In this document: in pieces, positions 47,480 to 58,966 of the stretch
Layout: each line of letters starts with the position of its first letter
How positions within the stretch are numbered: the first letter of the stretch is position 1
From: Pseudoalteromonas shioyasakiensis
GTDB taxonomy: Bacteria > Pseudomonadota > Gammaproteobacteria > Enterobacterales > Alteromonadaceae
Reading direction: 5' to 3'
Assembly (NCBI RefSeq): GCF_024518675.1
Contig: NZ_JANIGL010000006.1
Coordinates: 124,001 to 188,000, forward strand
DNA length: 64,000 nucleotides
Notes under the pieces: generated by a model
What the model saw: only the letters and a program-made list of their open reading frames with translations
Told to the model about the DNA's origin: nothing
The model's database searches: none
Position numbers and translations under genes: made by a program

Positions 47480-48258
47480 TGTTTGATGTGTTACAAAAGC
47501 TAGGCCATAAAACGTTAGGTCGTTTTGCTGCTTTGGGTCGTTCGACGCAAATGCTAATTGGTGCTTTGTGGAATTTACCAAATTTCAGAAAAGGCACGCC
47601 GTTACTTATCCGCCAACTTTATATGGTCGGGTCGCAATCTCTGCTTATAATCATGGTATCTGGCTTATTTATTGGTATGGTGCTCGCGCTGCAAGGCTAT
47701 ACCGTATTGGTTGGTTATGGCGCTGAGGATAGTTTAGGACCATTAGTTGCCTTGAGTTTATTACGCGAGTTAGGGCCTGTGGTTACGGCGTTATTATTTT
47801 CAGGTCGGGCGGGGAGCGCATTGACTGCTGAAATTGGTTTAATGAAAGCCACTGAGCAGTTATCGAGCCTTGAAATGATGGCTATAGATCCACTTAAGCG
47901 TATTATTGCTCCTCGTTTTTGGGCCGGTTTTATTAGTATGCCTTTACTGGCGCTGATTTTTTCTGCGGTTGCTATTATCGGTGCTCATTTAGTCGGTGTT
48001 GACTGGTTAGGTGTAGATACTGGTAGTTTCTGGTCAATCATGCAATCACAGGTATCGTTCCAACAAGATATTTTAAATGGCATGATAAAAAGCTTTGTAT
48101 TTGCCATCGTTGTAACTTGGATAGCGCTTTATAAAGGCTACGATTGTGTACCAACTTCAGAAGGGATCAGTAAGGCAACGACAGAGACAGTTGTACACTC
48201 ATCTTTAGCTGTTTTAGGGTTTGATTTTATTTTGACAGCGGTAATGTTTACCAGCTAA
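47479..48258 (+). CDS. mlaE: MlaE, lipid-transport permease
   Basis: The 259-residue permease has about five to six helices and the MlaE core [20 protein letters not shown] and [13 protein letters not shown]. It forms the transmembrane dimer of the Mla complex. A 14-base gap separates it from mlaD. Confidence 0.94.
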   Translation: MFDVLQKLGHKTLGRFAALGRSTQMLIGALWNLPNFRKGTPLLIRQLYMVGSQSLLIIMVSGLFIGMVLALQGYTVLVGYGAEDSLGPLVALSLLRELGPVVTALLFSGRAGSALTAEIGLMKATEQLSSLEMMAIDPLKRIIAPRFWAGFISMPLLALIFSAVAIIGAHLVGVDWLGVDTGSFWSIMQSQVSFQQDILNGMIKSFVFAIVVTWIALYKGYDCVPTSEGISKATTETVVHSSLAVLGFDFILTAVMFTS

Positions 48259-48272
48259 AAAAGGTATAGATA

Positions 48273-48821
48273 ATGAATTCACGGAAATTAGAAATTTTAG
48301 TTGGCTTTTTTGTCGCGCTTGGCATTGCAGCGTTTGCTATGCTGGCATTAAAAGTAGCGAATGCAGGTATCAGCGGCAGTGGCGAAACGTATTTATTAAA
48401 AGCTAAATTTGAAAACATTGGCTCATTAAAAGCACGTGCTCCTATCAAAGTAGGTGGTGTTGTAGTTGGCCGTGTTGAGGCTATCTCAATCCACCCGCAA
48501 GAGTTTTTACCAGTCGTTGATATGACCATTGATGCGCAATATCAATGTCGTTTCTCGGATACTAGCTCAGTCTCGATTTTAACTTCGGGCATTTTGGGTG
48601 AGCAGTACCTAGGTATTAATCCTGTTATCGCTCCTAAATCAGCAGAACAAGCATGTTTAGGTCTTGAAGTAACTAGCAATGATCAAGACTTAGGCTTGGA
48701 CGAGTTATTTGGTGTTGAAAGCAAGGCGTTAAATGATGGTGATTTTATTACAGATACTAAATCTGCTTTAGTGCTTGAAGAGTTGATCGGGCAATTTTTA
48801 TTCAATCAAGGTGGCGAGTAA
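48273..48821 (+). CDS. mlaD: MlaD, MCE-domain lipid-transport protein
   Basis: The 182-residue protein has one N-terminal TM helix (about 7-25) and an MCE domain (about 38-115) with KARAPIKVGGVVVGRV and SILTSGILGEQYLGI. It forms a periplasmic hexameric ring carrying lipid to MlaC. It is followed after 5 bases by mlaC. Confidence 0.94.
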   Translation: MNSRKLEILVGFFVALGIAAFAMLALKVANAGISGSGETYLLKAKFENIGSLKARAPIKVGGVVVGRVEAISIHPQEFLPVVDMTIDAQYQCRFSDTSSVSILTSGILGEQYLGINPVIAPKSAEQACLGLEVTSNDQDLGLDELFGVESKALNDGDFITDTKSALVLEELIGQFLFNQGGE

Positions 48822-48826
48822 TTATT

Positions 48827-49501
48827 ATGTTTAAGAAATTTTTAGCTTTAGTTGCATTTACCTTTATCGCAACCAATGTAAATGCTCAGTCAGTGGATTT
48901 AAAAGACCCATACAAAATGGTTCGTCAGGTATCAGATAATACCTTCCAACGTATTACTCGTGATCAACCATTAATAGAAAAAGATAAAGAACATTTAAGA
49001 GTAATCGTCTCTGATGAATTAATGCCTTATATTGATTATAAGTATGCTGCACTACGTGTATTAGGTAGCCATGTGTCAAAGGTACGCGCGATTAAAGACC
49101 CTGCTGAGCAAAAGCAAGCGGTGGAAGATATCAAGCGCTTTATTGATGTATTTCAAGAGTATTTAATTGCCACCTATGCAGGTGTGTTTACGCAATATAC
49201 GAATCAGCATGTTGAGTTTGCTCCTGCACGGGATTTCGCCGGACAAGATGTAGTATTAGTGAAAACTAAAATTGTAGAGCCTGGTAAACCGGATATTAAA
49301 ATTGATTTTAAAGTTCGCGAAGATAGAAGCGGTGAATGGCGTGCTTATGACATGGTTGCAGAAGGTATTAGTCTGTTAGATGCCAAGCAAAGCGAACTAC
49401 AAGGTATTTTACGCCAGCAAGGTATTGAGCATGTGAGTAACTTATTAGAGCAAAAAAGTAAGCTGCCAGTGCAATTTAGAGGCGAAGGTGGTAATGAGTA
49501 A
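48827..49501 (+). CDS. mlaC: MlaC, periplasmic phospholipid carrier
   Basis: The 224-residue protein has a signal peptide ending near residue 20 (ATNVNAQS) and the MlaC fold with DPYKMVRQVSDNTFQR and YLIATYAGVFTQY. It shuttles phospholipid between MlaD and the outer-membrane complex. Its end overlaps mlaB by 8 bases. Confidence 0.93.
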   Translation: MFKKFLALVAFTFIATNVNAQSVDLKDPYKMVRQVSDNTFQRITRDQPLIEKDKEHLRVIVSDELMPYIDYKYAALRVLGSHVSKVRAIKDPAEQKQAVEDIKRFIDVFQEYLIATYAGVFTQYTNQHVEFAPARDFAGQDVVLVKTKIVEPGKPDIKIDFKVREDRSGEWRAYDMVAEGISLLDAKQSELQGILRQQGIEHVSNLLEQKSKLPVQFRGEGGNE

Positions 49502-49787
49502 AGTAAGTATTACTCAAATCGACGAGCAGCAATTTAAAATAAGCGGTGAATTAACCCGAAACTCAATTGCTGCTGAACGGCTTCTTAATAAAAACTCACA
49601 AACTAACCATAAAACTTGGTATTTTGACCTTTCTGAGGTCTCAAGGGTTGACACGGCGGGCTTAGCTTGGTTAATTCACTCTTTCGCAGAATTAAAGCAG
49701 CAAGGCATTCGCCTTGAATTGCAAAATATTCCTGAGCAATTGCAAAAATTAATGCAGTTGGGGCAGGTTACAACCCTATTTGAGTGA
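49494..49787 (+). CDS. mlaB: MlaB, STAS-domain subunit
   Basis: A 97-residue STAS protein with [18 protein letters not shown], the phosphorylation-type loop of the fold. It stabilises MlaF. I start it at ATG 49494, overlapping the mlaC stop, rather than at an upstream GTG. Confidence 0.9.
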   Translation: MSKVSITQIDEQQFKISGELTRNSIAAERLLNKNSQTNHKTWYFDLSEVSRVDTAGLAWLIHSFAELKQQGIRLELQNIPEQLQKLMQLGQVTTLFE

Positions 49788-49792
49788 GAGTT

Positions 49793-50050
49793 ATGCAAAC
49801 AAGCGAAGTCGAAACATTATTACGCGATGAACTACAATTAGCTGAAGTACATGTGAAAGCAAATGGTAGTCATTATGAAGTGATTGCAGTGGGCGAGTGT
49901 TTTGATGGACTTAGTCGAGTCAAAAAGCAACAACTCGTCTATGCGCCATTAATGAATACTATTTCAGATGGCACAATTCACGCCGTATCTATTCGTGCCT
50001 TTACCCCAACAGAGTGGAAGCGCGAACAGAAATTTATTTTACCTCAATAA
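49793..50050 (+). CDS. ibaG: BolA-family protein IbaG
   Basis: The 85-residue protein is closely similar to E. coli IbaG/YrbA, with [16 protein letters not shown] and [13 protein letters not shown]. BolA proteins work with monothiol glutaredoxins in Fe-S handling and acid stress. I use ATG 49793 with GAGTGAGAG upstream; a GTG at 49784 is the alternative. Sits between mlaB and murA, as in E. coli. Confidence 0.92.
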   Translation: MQTSEVETLLRDELQLAEVHVKANGSHYEVIAVGECFDGLSRVKKQQLVYAPLMNTISDGTIHAVSIRAFTPTEWKREQKFILPQ

Positions 50051-50054
50051 CTAA

Positions 50055-51323
<1,269 letters not shown>

Positions 51324-51345
51324 ATTCGAGTTGAAACATGAAAGT

Positions 51346-51380
51346 AACAAGGTTCAATGAGAACCTTGTTTTTATTTTTT
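51346..51380 (+). terminator. murA terminator
   Basis: AACAAGGTTC and GAACCTTGTT form a perfect 10-base stem with a 5-base loop, followed by TTTATTTTTT. It also separates murA from the convergent degS. Confidence 0.9.
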
Positions 51381-51410
51381 AACCTATGTCCTTACACCTT
51401 TAAACTAATA

Positions 51411-52517
51411 TCATAATTTCGTTTCAAGCTCCGCTACGTTGACCATCACCTTCAGTATTTCCCCATTCCTGTATAGCTGAAACTCAATTTCATGGCCAGG
51501 TTCAGAGTTACCAATGGTGGTGAGGGTTTTTTGTGGGTTACTCACATCCTCGCCTGCAATCTTTACGATAATATCCTGTTCTTTAATGCCGGCTTGCCAT
51601 GCTGGGCCTAGTGGATCTAAATTGGTGATACGAAGTCCTGCAACAGGAGTATAACTATCACTCACCTCTTTGCCCGTGCTATCCACTGCCGTGCCTGTAA
51701 AACCTAAATAACCGCGTACAACACGTCCGTGGCGAATCAGTTTATCCATGACCTCTTTAGCAAGTGAGTAGGGGACCGCAAAAAAGATGCCTTGAATATC
51801 TAGGTTTTCGCGAGTTTTAAATTGAGCTGAGGTAATACCGACAAGATCGCCATTAGAATTTACCAAGGCACCGCCTGAGTTACCGACGTTAATCGCTGCA
51901 TCCATTTGCAACAGGCTGTTATAAGGGCTGTCAGTAATTTTTTGTTTACCAGTGGCACTAATAATACCTTGGGTGATCGTTTGGCCTAAATTAAGTGGGT
52001 TACCAATGGCGAGAACAACATCCCCAACTCGCGGGTTAAAATCATTATTAACGGGGATCACTGGTAAATGCTCAGCGTTAATTTTTAACAGTGCTAAATC
52101 AGTAATGGTATCAAAGCCAATAAGTTGCACATCAAAAAAGCGACGGCCATCGGTGAGGATCACCATTATTTGATCGGCATTATTGATCACATGATAGTTA
52201 GTTAAAATATAGCCATCACTAGACATGATCACCCCAGAGCCTAACTCTTGCACTGTGTTTTGGCGCTTATACCGCGGTTGATTTGAGATGCTTTCTGAAA
52301 AAATAGTCACAACAGAGGGGCCCGCTCGTTTAACTGCGTCTGCAAAGCTTAGGTGTTGCGTTGTTATAGCGCTGGGTAAGGTGACATTGGGTAATAAAGC
52401 TGTACGCATATTTGGGCTAAAAAACACCACTAAAAAAGCAATGCCAAGTCCGGCGAAGAGTGGGGGAAGAACAAACTTTATAAATTTCAGCACGGTATTC
52501 TTATTGTTAATGGGCAA
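51411..52517 (-). CDS. degS: DegS-type membrane-anchored periplasmic serine protease
   Basis: The 368-residue protein has an N-terminal TM anchor (about 12-30), a trypsin-like domain with His in TNYHVI, Asp in DLALLKI and Ser in NVGNSGGALV, and one PDZ domain (about 265-360). DegS senses misfolded outer-membrane proteins and cleaves RseA to start the sigma-E response. One PDZ and the anchor separate it from DegQ next door. Confidence 0.92.
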   Translation of the reverse strand: MPINNKNTVLKFIKFVLPPLFAGLGIAFLVVFFSPNMRTALLPNVTLPSAITTQHLSFADAVKRAGPSVVTIFSESISNQPRYKRQNTVQELGSGVIMSSDGYILTNYHVINNADQIMVILTDGRRFFDVQLIGFDTITDLALLKINAEHLPVIPVNNDFNPRVGDVVLAIGNPLNLGQTITQGIISATGKQKITDSPYNSLLQMDAAINVGNSGGALVNSNGDLVGITSAQFKTRENLDIQGIFFAVPYSLAKEVMDKLIRHGRVVRGYLGFTGTAVDSTGKEVSDSYTPVAGLRITNLDPLGPAWQAGIKEQDIIVKIAGEDVSNPQKTLTTIGNSEPGHEIEFQLYRNGEILKVMVNVAELETKL

Positions 52518-52538
52518 TCTCTTTATGATGGCACAAAA

Positions 52539-52575
52539 AAAATAACAGCGGCAAGTACCGCTGTTATTTTTTTAT
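52539..52575. terminator. Bidirectional hairpin between degQ and degS
   Basis: AATAACAGCGG pairs with CCGCTGTTATT around CAAGTA. T-runs lie on both sides, so it can stop transcription on either strand; it serves degQ. Confidence 0.85.
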
Positions 52576-52596
52576 GCTATTTGCACAAAATATGTT

Positions 52597-53949
52597 TTAT
52601 TGAATTAACACAAATACAGATTCACGGCCTCGTTTTACGCCAAGTACAATATTGCCTTTAGTGTTTTCGATGATCTTATTCATATCGCGAATGTTCTCAA
52701 CACGCTGACGATTCACTTGCATGATGATATCACCTTCTTCTAAGCCGACTCGTGCAGCTGGTGAGCGCGGATCTACCGAAGTAAGTTCAATTCCTTTAGC
52801 ACCATTTTTCTGGATGCTTTCGAGGGTGGCACCTTGGAATGCTGGGTGTAGCTCATCCCCTGATGCGCTTAACCCTGATGCGCCATCTAAGGTGACTTTA
52901 ACTGTTTTTACTTTACCGTCTCGGTAAATGCCTAATTTAACTTTTTTACCTTCACCTAAGGTGGCTATTTTGCTTCGTAGCTCATGGAAGCCGCTGATTT
53001 CACTACCATCGATACTGATAATCACATCACCGGCTTTAATGCCTGCTTTACTTGCCGCCGAATCATCCATCACTTGCATTACATAAGCACCTTGTTTGAC
53101 ATCAAGTTTTTGCGCTTTTGCGAGGCCTGCATCAAGTGGGCGACCGGAAATACCTAGTGAACCGCGGCGTGTTTCACCGTGCTCAACAATCTGATCAACC
53201 AAGTTTTTCATCATATTAGACGGAATAGCAAAGCCAATACCTACATTACCACCCGATGCGCCTAAAATAGCAGTATTGATACCAATCAGCTCGCCATTTA
53301 AGTTAACGAGTGCACCACCTGAGTTACCTTGGTTAATTGCGGCATCTGTTTGGATAAAATCTTCATAGCCTTCAATATTTAAACCACTTCGACCAAGTGC
53401 GCTGACAATGCCTGATGTCACAGTATGACTGAGGCCAAATGGGTTACCAATGGCCACGGCAAAATCACCAACTCGTAGCTTATCTGAATTGGCTAATTTT
53501 ATTTCAACTAGATCATCGGCATCAATTTGTAATAACGCGATGTCTGATTCTTTATCACTACCTATGCGGGTAGCTTCATATTCACGGCCATCTTCCAGAG
53601 TCACCAGCATTTTTTCAGCATCTTGCACAACATGATTATTGGTAACAACATAACCTTCATCAGCGTCAATGATTACGCCTGAGCCTAAACCACTAAACTC
53701 ACGCTTTTGGCTGCGCGGTTGTGGGTTGCCAAAAAAGAAATCGAGAGGATCTGCGCGTCTTCGGACTTCTTTCGAGCCTGAGACCTGTATGCTGACTACG
53801 CCAGGGGTGATTTGCTCTAACATAGGCGCAAGAGTTGGTAATTGTTGACCATTCACTGCAACTGGCATTTTAGCCATTGATACGGCAGGGTTTAATAATA
53901 AGCTCGCAGATAATACAGCTGCGCTGATTAACGATAATTTCATTTTCAT
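52597..53949 (-). CDS. degQ: DegQ/DegP-family periplasmic protease-chaperone
   Basis: The 450-residue protein has a signal peptide ending near residue 26 (NPAVSMA), a protease domain with His in TNNHVV, Asp in DIALLQI and Ser in NQGNSGGALV, and two PDZ domains (about 255-345 and 365-448). Two PDZs and a signal peptide instead of an anchor mark DegQ/DegP. Next to degS, as in many gammaproteobacteria. Confidence 0.93.
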   Translation of the reverse strand: MKMKLSLISAAVLSASLLLNPAVSMAKMPVAVNGQQLPTLAPMLEQITPGVVSIQVSGSKEVRRRADPLDFFFGNPQPRSQKREFSGLGSGVIIDADEGYVVTNNHVVQDAEKMLVTLEDGREYEATRIGSDKESDIALLQIDADDLVEIKLANSDKLRVGDFAVAIGNPFGLSHTVTSGIVSALGRSGLNIEGYEDFIQTDAAINQGNSGGALVNLNGELIGINTAILGASGGNVGIGFAIPSNMMKNLVDQIVEHGETRRGSLGISGRPLDAGLAKAQKLDVKQGAYVMQVMDDSAASKAGIKAGDVIISIDGSEISGFHELRSKIATLGEGKKVKLGIYRDGKVKTVKVTLDGASGLSASGDELHPAFQGATLESIQKNGAKGIELTSVDPRSPAARVGLEEGDIIMQVNRQRVENIRDMNKIIENTKGNIVLGVKRGRESVFVLIQ

Positions 53950-53984
53950 AGTCAGGGTTTACTCCACATCACAGGAAAAGTAAA

Positions 53985-54014
53985 AACTAAAAAGGCTGCA
54001 TATAGCAGCCTCAT
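53985..54014 (-). terminator. Terminator of zapG
   Basis: AGGCTGC and GCAGCCT with a short ATATA loop; five A on the left give a U-run on the - strand after the zapG gene. Confidence 0.75.
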
Positions 54015-54071
54015 TAAGGTTTAGATATAAAGCTGTTATATCTAAAGACTATGGGGTCAAAAAAAAGTTCA

Positions 54072-54515
54072 TCAAGAGGCTTTAGAATGTTCTGAAACTT
54101 CTTCTTCTCCAGCAAAAAGTCCTGATTCACCTGAAACATAATCTGCAGGTTGAGCGTGAGCTGATGAGCGATCACTTTGACGCTCTTTCAGTGAACGTTG
54201 TAATTGTTCCGTTGTTTCTTTAGAAAAGAAAGGTTCAGCCGGGTGCTGCTTTTTATCACTTAATAATAGTTTATTGGTCTCATCAACGTGATTTAAAAGC
54301 TGGTCATAGTTGTCCTTCATTCGATTAACAAGCTTACCAGTGCTTGCTAAGTGATCGGCAACATCTTGGCGATATTGTTCAAGAGCCGTTTTAGCTTGCT
54401 CAGCTTGTTCTTCTAGCTCATCTTGCTTAAATTGTTTTTTCGTAACAAATGCGCCTAAAAAGAATGCTGCTACGGCAACGATGATAATAATACCAACCCA
54501 AGTAATTGTGCCCAT
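54072..54515 (-). CDS. zapG: ZapG/YhcB-family (DUF1043) membrane protein
   Basis: The 147-residue protein has one N-terminal TM helix (about 4-24, IIIIVAVAAFFLGAFV), then a long coiled coil (about 30-115) rich in Glu, Gln and Lys, and a disordered tail. It is linked to cell division and envelope growth. It sits beside zapE in divergent orientation, as in related genomes. Confidence 0.9.
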   Translation of the reverse strand: MGTITWVGIIIIVAVAAFFLGAFVTKKQFKQDELEEQAEQAKTALEQYRQDVADHLASTGKLVNRMKDNYDQLLNHVDETNKLLLSDKKQHPAEPFFSKETTEQLQRSLKERQSDRSSAHAQPADYVSGESGLFAGEEEVSEHSKAS

Positions 54516-54696
54516 ATGTTCTACCCCTTTGGGAAATACAAAAATAACGAAAAATTGCGTGTGTGATTAATAAATTTAAGTCTAGTTAAGTAACCTGAAC
54601 CTAGGTTAAATAAATCTTACTGTCACTAATATACCCCGAGTTACGATGCGTGTTAATATATTGCGCAAATTAAACCGTGTTTTATTGTAACTATCT

Positions 54697-55785
54697 ATGA
54701 CTCCTTGGCAAAAATACCAGCAAGATTTACAGCGTGATGACTTCGTTTATGATGCAGCGCAAGAAAACGCAGTACGTCATTTACAACGATTATATGACGA
54801 TTTAACGACTGCAAAGCCTGCAGAAAAGGGCTGGCTTGCAAAGTTGTTTAATAAAGATAGCGCACCCGCTATCAAAGGTTTGTACTTTTGGGGCGGTGTC
54901 GGGCGCGGTAAAACATATTTGGTTGATACCTTTTATGAAGCGCTACCAGGTGAGCGAAAAATGCGTGTGCACTTTCACCGCTTTATGCATCGCGTACACG
55001 ATGAGCTTAAAAAGTTAAACAATAAATCAAATCCATTAGAAATTGTTGCTGACATTTTCAAAGCTGAAACAGACATTATCTGCTTCGATGAATTTTTTGT
55101 GCAGGATATTACAGATGCCATGCTACTAGGTGGTTTAATGGAGGCTTTGTTTGCACGAGGTATTGTACTTGTCGCGACCTCCAATATTGTGCCTGATGAG
55201 CTTTACCGTAATGGCTTACAACGAGCGCGTTTTTTACCTGCTATAGCGCTTGTGAATGAAAACACCGAAATTGTTAATGTTGATTCTGGTATCGATTACC
55301 GCTTAAGAACTTTAGAACAAGCGGAAATTTTTCATAGCCCATTGGACCAACAAGCAGATGCTAATTTATTTGAATATTTTGATAAGTTGTCGCCAGAGCC
55401 AGGCACAATAGATACTGCTATCGAAATAGAAGGACGGATGATCAAAACCCGTAAAGTGGCTGATTGTATTGTGATGTTTGAATTCAGCGAGTTATGTGAG
55501 ACTGCTCGCAGTCAAGTTGATTATATGGAAATAAGTCGCTTATATAATACGGTTATACTGTCTAACGTGAAGCAGCTTGGCCAAGCTAATGACGATGCTG
55601 CACGGCGCTTTATTGCCTTAGTGGATGAGTTTTATGAGCGCAATGTCACTTTGATCATCTCTGCGCAAAAGCCAATCACCGAACTTTACACGCAAGGAAA
55701 TCTCAACTTTGAGTTTAAGCGCTGCATTAGTCGGTTACAGGAAATGCAATCATTAGAATATTTAGCTCGAGAACATTTGGCTTAA
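54697..55785 (+). CDS. zapE: ZapE, AFG1-like division ATPase
   Basis: The 362-residue ATPase has Walker A GGVGRGKTYL (about 66-75), Walker B CFDEFFVQDI, sensor ATSNIVPDELY and the C-terminal LYNTVILSNV block of the AFG1 family. ZapE acts with FtsZ at the divisome. Starts 181 bases from the divergent zapG start. Confidence 0.93.
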   Translation: MTPWQKYQQDLQRDDFVYDAAQENAVRHLQRLYDDLTTAKPAEKGWLAKLFNKDSAPAIKGLYFWGGVGRGKTYLVDTFYEALPGERKMRVHFHRFMHRVHDELKKLNNKSNPLEIVADIFKAETDIICFDEFFVQDITDAMLLGGLMEALFARGIVLVATSNIVPDELYRNGLQRARFLPAIALVNENTEIVNVDSGIDYRLRTLEQAEIFHSPLDQQADANLFEYFDKLSPEPGTIDTAIEIEGRMIKTRKVADCIVMFEFSELCETARSQVDYMEISRLYNTVILSNVKQLGQANDDAARRFIALVDEFYERNVTLIISAQKPITELYTQGNLNFEFKRCISRLQEMQSLEYLAREHLA

Positions 55786-55986
55786 ACTTTGTTTAGAAAC
55801 TTAGGGTATGAGCAAAAGCTTTAACTGTGACAAGTTTACTTTGCGCTCTTGATTTAATGTTTATTGTCGCCATATCTATAGCTTGTTGCCTTAGTAATCC
55901 ATTTTTATCAGGAAAATTTAAATTGTAATTTATAGCAATAGTTAAATTTTTCTTGCATAAAATGGGTATCTTAACTACGCGATGGT

Positions 55987-56013
55987 TTGATGTTTCGCAG
56001 AGTCTGGTATAGT
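55987..56013 (+). promoter_or_regulatory. Likely secA promoter (extended -10)
   Basis: TGGTATAGT at 56005-56013 fits an extended -10 box. TTTGAT or TTGATG at 55986-55992 lies 15-16 bases upstream. Transcription would begin near 56020, giving a leader of about 160 bases before secA. Confidence 0.5.
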
Positions 56014-56054
56014 AGCGCACGTAATTAATGCTGAAATTAACAGCATGTAGCAAA

Positions 56055-56102
56055 ATTACTAATTAATATGTGCTTTTATTGAGCAATATATTAATTAGTA
56101 AT
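56055..56102 (+). promoter_or_regulatory. Strong hairpin in the secA leader
   Basis: A 15-base arm ATTACTAATTAATAT (56055-56069) pairs perfectly with ATATTAATTAGTAAT (56088-56102), and TGCT/AGCA inside extends the stem around a TTTATTG loop. It lies 81 bases before the secA start, in the predicted leader. Confidence 0.7.
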
Positions 56103-56182
56103 GATCCCCATGCGTATTTTGGGTGCATAAAATGGGTTAGCTAATAATTAGCTAGCAAAGAATACATTGTAACGGTTTTATC

Positions 56183-58891
56183 ATGATATCTAATTTATTT
56201 ACCAAGATTTTTGGTAGTCGCAATGACCGCACTATTAAAAATTTAAGAAAGACGGTCGCGCTAATTAACGCACTTGAGACGCAACTTGAAGCGCTTTCAG
56301 ACGAAGATTTAAAAGCCAAAACAGCAGAATTTAGAGAGCGTTACGATAACGGGCAAAGCCTTGACGATATTTTGCCTGAAGCGTTTGCTGTAGTACGTGA
56401 AGCATCAAAGCGTGTTAATGGCATGCGTCACTTTGACGTACAGCTACTTGGTGGCATGGTGTTGCATCAAGGTCGCATCGCAGAAATGCGTACCGGTGAG
56501 GGTAAAACGCTCACAGCAAGTTTACCGGCTTACTTACGCGGGTTAACAGGTAAGGGAGTTCACGTTATTACGGTGAATGATTACCTGGCAAAGCGTGATG
56601 CTGAAACTAACCGTCCATTATTTGAGTTTTTAGGTTTAACAGTTGGCTGCAACGTACCAGGTATGATGCCGCAACAGAAAAAAGAAGCCTACGCCGCCGA
56701 TATTACTTACGGCACTAATAACGAATTTGGTTTTGATTACCTTCGTGACAATATGGCGTTTAGCATCAATGAGCGTGTTCAGCGCCCACTTTATTACGCC
56801 GTTGTGGATGAGGTGGATTCAATCCTTATCGATGAAGCACGTACACCGCTTATTATTTCTGGTCCTGCTGAAGATAGCTCACAACTTTACACTGAAATTA
56901 ATACCATCGTTCCGTTACTTGAATTACAAGAGAAAGAAGATGAAGAAGGTGTTGAAGGTGACGGTGATTTCACTATCGATGAAAAGTCTAAGCAAGTTCA
57001 TTTAACAGAACGCGGCCAAATTAAGGTTGAAGAGTTATTGACTGAGCGTGGTTTAATAGAAGAGGGCGACTCGCTTTATTCTGCTGGTAGTATTACCTTG
57101 CTAAGTCATGTGTATGCTGCTTTACGTGCTCATAAACTTTACCAAAAAGACATTGATTACGTTGTAAAAGAAAACGAAGTGATCATTGTTGATGAACATA
57201 CTGGCCGTACTATGGAAGGCCGCCGTTGGTCTGAAGGTTTACACCAAGCTGTAGAAGCTAAAGAAAGTGTAAAAATTCAAAACGAAAACCAAACACTGGC
57301 ATCAATTACATTCCAAAACTATTTCCGTATTTATGAAACACTTGCTGGTATGACAGGTACTGCTGACACTGAAGCGTTTGAGTTCCAGTCTATCTATGGC
57401 CTTGATACGGTTGTTATGCCAACGAATAAGCCGATGATCCGTGATGATCGCGCTGATTTAGTTTATTTAACACAAGATGAAAAGTACGAAGCGATTCTTG
57501 CTGATATTAAAGATTGTCAAGAGCGCGGGCAGCCGGTACTTGTGGGTACTATTTCAATTGAAAGCTCTGAGTATTTGTCGCAATTCTTACGAAAAGAAAA
57601 AATCAAGCATAACGTCCTCAATGCTAAGTTCCACGCGCAAGAAGCTGACATTGTTTCTGATGCGGGCTTACCAGGCACGGTAACGATTGCAACAAATATG
57701 GCCGGTCGTGGTACTGATATTGTATTAGGTGGCAACTGGCATAGTGAAGTTGAAAAGCTTGATAATCCGACAGATGAGCAAATCGCAGAAATTAAAGCCG
57801 CATGGCAGATTCGCCATGATGCTGTAATTGCTGCCGGTGGTTTGCATATTATTGGTACTGAACGTCATGAATCTCGTCGTATCGATAACCAGCTACGTGG
57901 TCGTTCAGGTCGCCAAGGTGATGCCGGTTCAAGCCGTTTCTACTTATCAATGGATGACGCATTAATGCGTATCTTCGCTGGTGAGCGCATGACTAATATG
58001 ATGCGTAAACTAGGTATGCAACGTGGTGAGGCAATTGAGCACCCATGGGTAAACCGTGCGATTGAAAACGCACAGCGCAAAGTAGAAGCACGTAACTTTG
58101 ATGTTCGTAAACAACTACTTGAATACGATGACGTGGCGAATGACCAACGTCGTGTAGTATATGCTCAGCGTAATGAGTTACTCGTTGAAGGTGATATTTC
58201 AGAAACAATCACAGTAATTCGTGGTGACGTACTAAACAATACAATTGATCAGTACATTGCACCGCAAAGCTTAGCTGAGATGTGGGATATCCCGGGCCTT
58301 GAAGAGCGCTTAAAGCAAGACTTCTTATTAGAGCTGCCAATTTCACAATGGTTAGAAGAAGACAGTAAGCTATACGAAGAAAAGCTACGTGAGCGCATTG
58401 AAGAAGCTGTTACTAATGCTTACAAAGAGAAAGAGCAACAAGTCGGTGAATCGGTTCTGCGTCAATTTGAAAAAGCAATTATGCTACAGAGCTTAGATCA
58501 GCATTGGAAAGATCACTTGGCTGCTATGGATCATTTACGCCAAGGTATTCATTTACGTGGTTATGCACAAAAGAATCCAAAGCAAGAGTACAAGCGTGAG
58601 TCGTTCGAGCTATTCTCTGAAATGCTTGAGAACTTGAAAGTCGACGTTGTTGGTATTTTAAGTAAAGTGCAAGTGCGTGCAGAAGAAGATGTTGAAAAAG
58701 TGGAAGAGCAACACCGTAAGAGTGAAACGGCTCCTCGCGAATATCAACATGAAGAAGCTGAACACGTTGGTGGCGAAGCGCCAGCAAGTGCAACCGTAAC
58801 TGCACGGGCTGAGCCAAAAGTGGGCCGTAATGAGCCGTGTCCATGTGGCTCAGGTCAAAAATTTAAGCAATGTTGTGGTAAGTTAAAATAA
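56183..58891 (+). CDS. secA: SecA preprotein translocase ATPase
   Basis: The 902-residue motor drives Sec-dependent export through SecYEG. Walker A is [26 protein letters not shown] is Walker B, and the [17 protein letters not shown] region is the second nucleotide-binding domain. The C-terminal zinc site [14 protein letters not shown] is intact, so SecB binding is expected. Start preceded by a weak site. A strong terminator follows. Confidence 0.97.
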   Translation: MISNLFTKIFGSRNDRTIKNLRKTVALINALETQLEALSDEDLKAKTAEFRERYDNGQSLDDILPEAFAVVREASKRVNGMRHFDVQLLGGMVLHQGRIAEMRTGEGKTLTASLPAYLRGLTGKGVHVITVNDYLAKRDAETNRPLFEFLGLTVGCNVPGMMPQQKKEAYAADITYGTNNEFGFDYLRDNMAFSINERVQRPLYYAVVDEVDSILIDEARTPLIISGPAEDSSQLYTEINTIVPLLELQEKEDEEGVEGDGDFTIDEKSKQVHLTERGQIKVEELLTERGLIEEGDSLYSAGSITLLSHVYAALRAHKLYQKDIDYVVKENEVIIVDEHTGRTMEGRRWSEGLHQAVEAKESVKIQNENQTLASITFQNYFRIYETLAGMTGTADTEAFEFQSIYGLDTVVMPTNKPMIRDDRADLVYLTQDEKYEAILADIKDCQERGQPVLVGTISIESSEYLSQFLRKEKIKHNVLNAKFHAQEADIVSDAGLPGTVTIATNMAGRGTDIVLGGNWHSEVEKLDNPTDEQIAEIKAAWQIRHDAVIAAGGLHIIGTERHESRRIDNQLRGRSGRQGDAGSSRFYLSMDDALMRIFAGERMTNMMRKLGMQRGEAIEHPWVNRAIENAQRKVEARNFDVRKQLLEYDDVANDQRRVVYAQRNELLVEGDISETITVIRGDVLNNTIDQYIAPQSLAEMWDIPGLEERLKQDFLLELPISQWLEEDSKLYEEKLRERIEEAVTNAYKEKEQQVGESVLRQFEKAIMLQSLDQHWKDHLAAMDHLRQGIHLRGYAQKNPKQEYKRESFELFSEMLENLKVDVVGILSKVQVRAEEDVEKVEEQHRKSETAPREYQHEEAEHVGGEAPASATVTARAEPKVGRNEPCPCGSGQKFKQCCGKLK

Positions 58892-58906
58892 CGACAGCTT
58901 AAGTTT

Positions 58907-58936
58907 GAAAAAGCGACGCATGCGTCGCTTTTTTGT
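58907..58936 (+). terminator. secA terminator
   Basis: AAAAGCGACGCA/TGCGTCGCTTTT is a perfect palindromic stem followed by TT and GTTTG. It separates secA from the repeat block and mutT. Confidence 0.85.
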
Positions 58937-58966
58937 TTGTAAATTAAGGTTAAAGGCGCTAGGTGC

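Larger units (their letters stand above)
55786..56182 (+). other. zapE-secA intergenic region
   Basis: No SecM-like gene is seen. A weak 23-codon ORF at 55857-55928 is not convincing. The region holds a likely extended -10 promoter (56005-56013) and a long hairpin (56055-56102), both described separately, and a shorter TTAGCTAATAATTAGCTAG palindrome near 56138-56156. Confidence 0.5.

Noticed and set aside
55857..55928. 23-codon hydrophobic ORF as a SecM-like leader peptide
   Set aside because: No good ribosome site, no arrest-like motif, and it lies upstream of the better promoter candidate.
55793..56053. 86-codon open frame on the - strand in the zapE-secA gap
   Set aside because: No ribosome site or recognisable features; overlaps the likely secA promoter.
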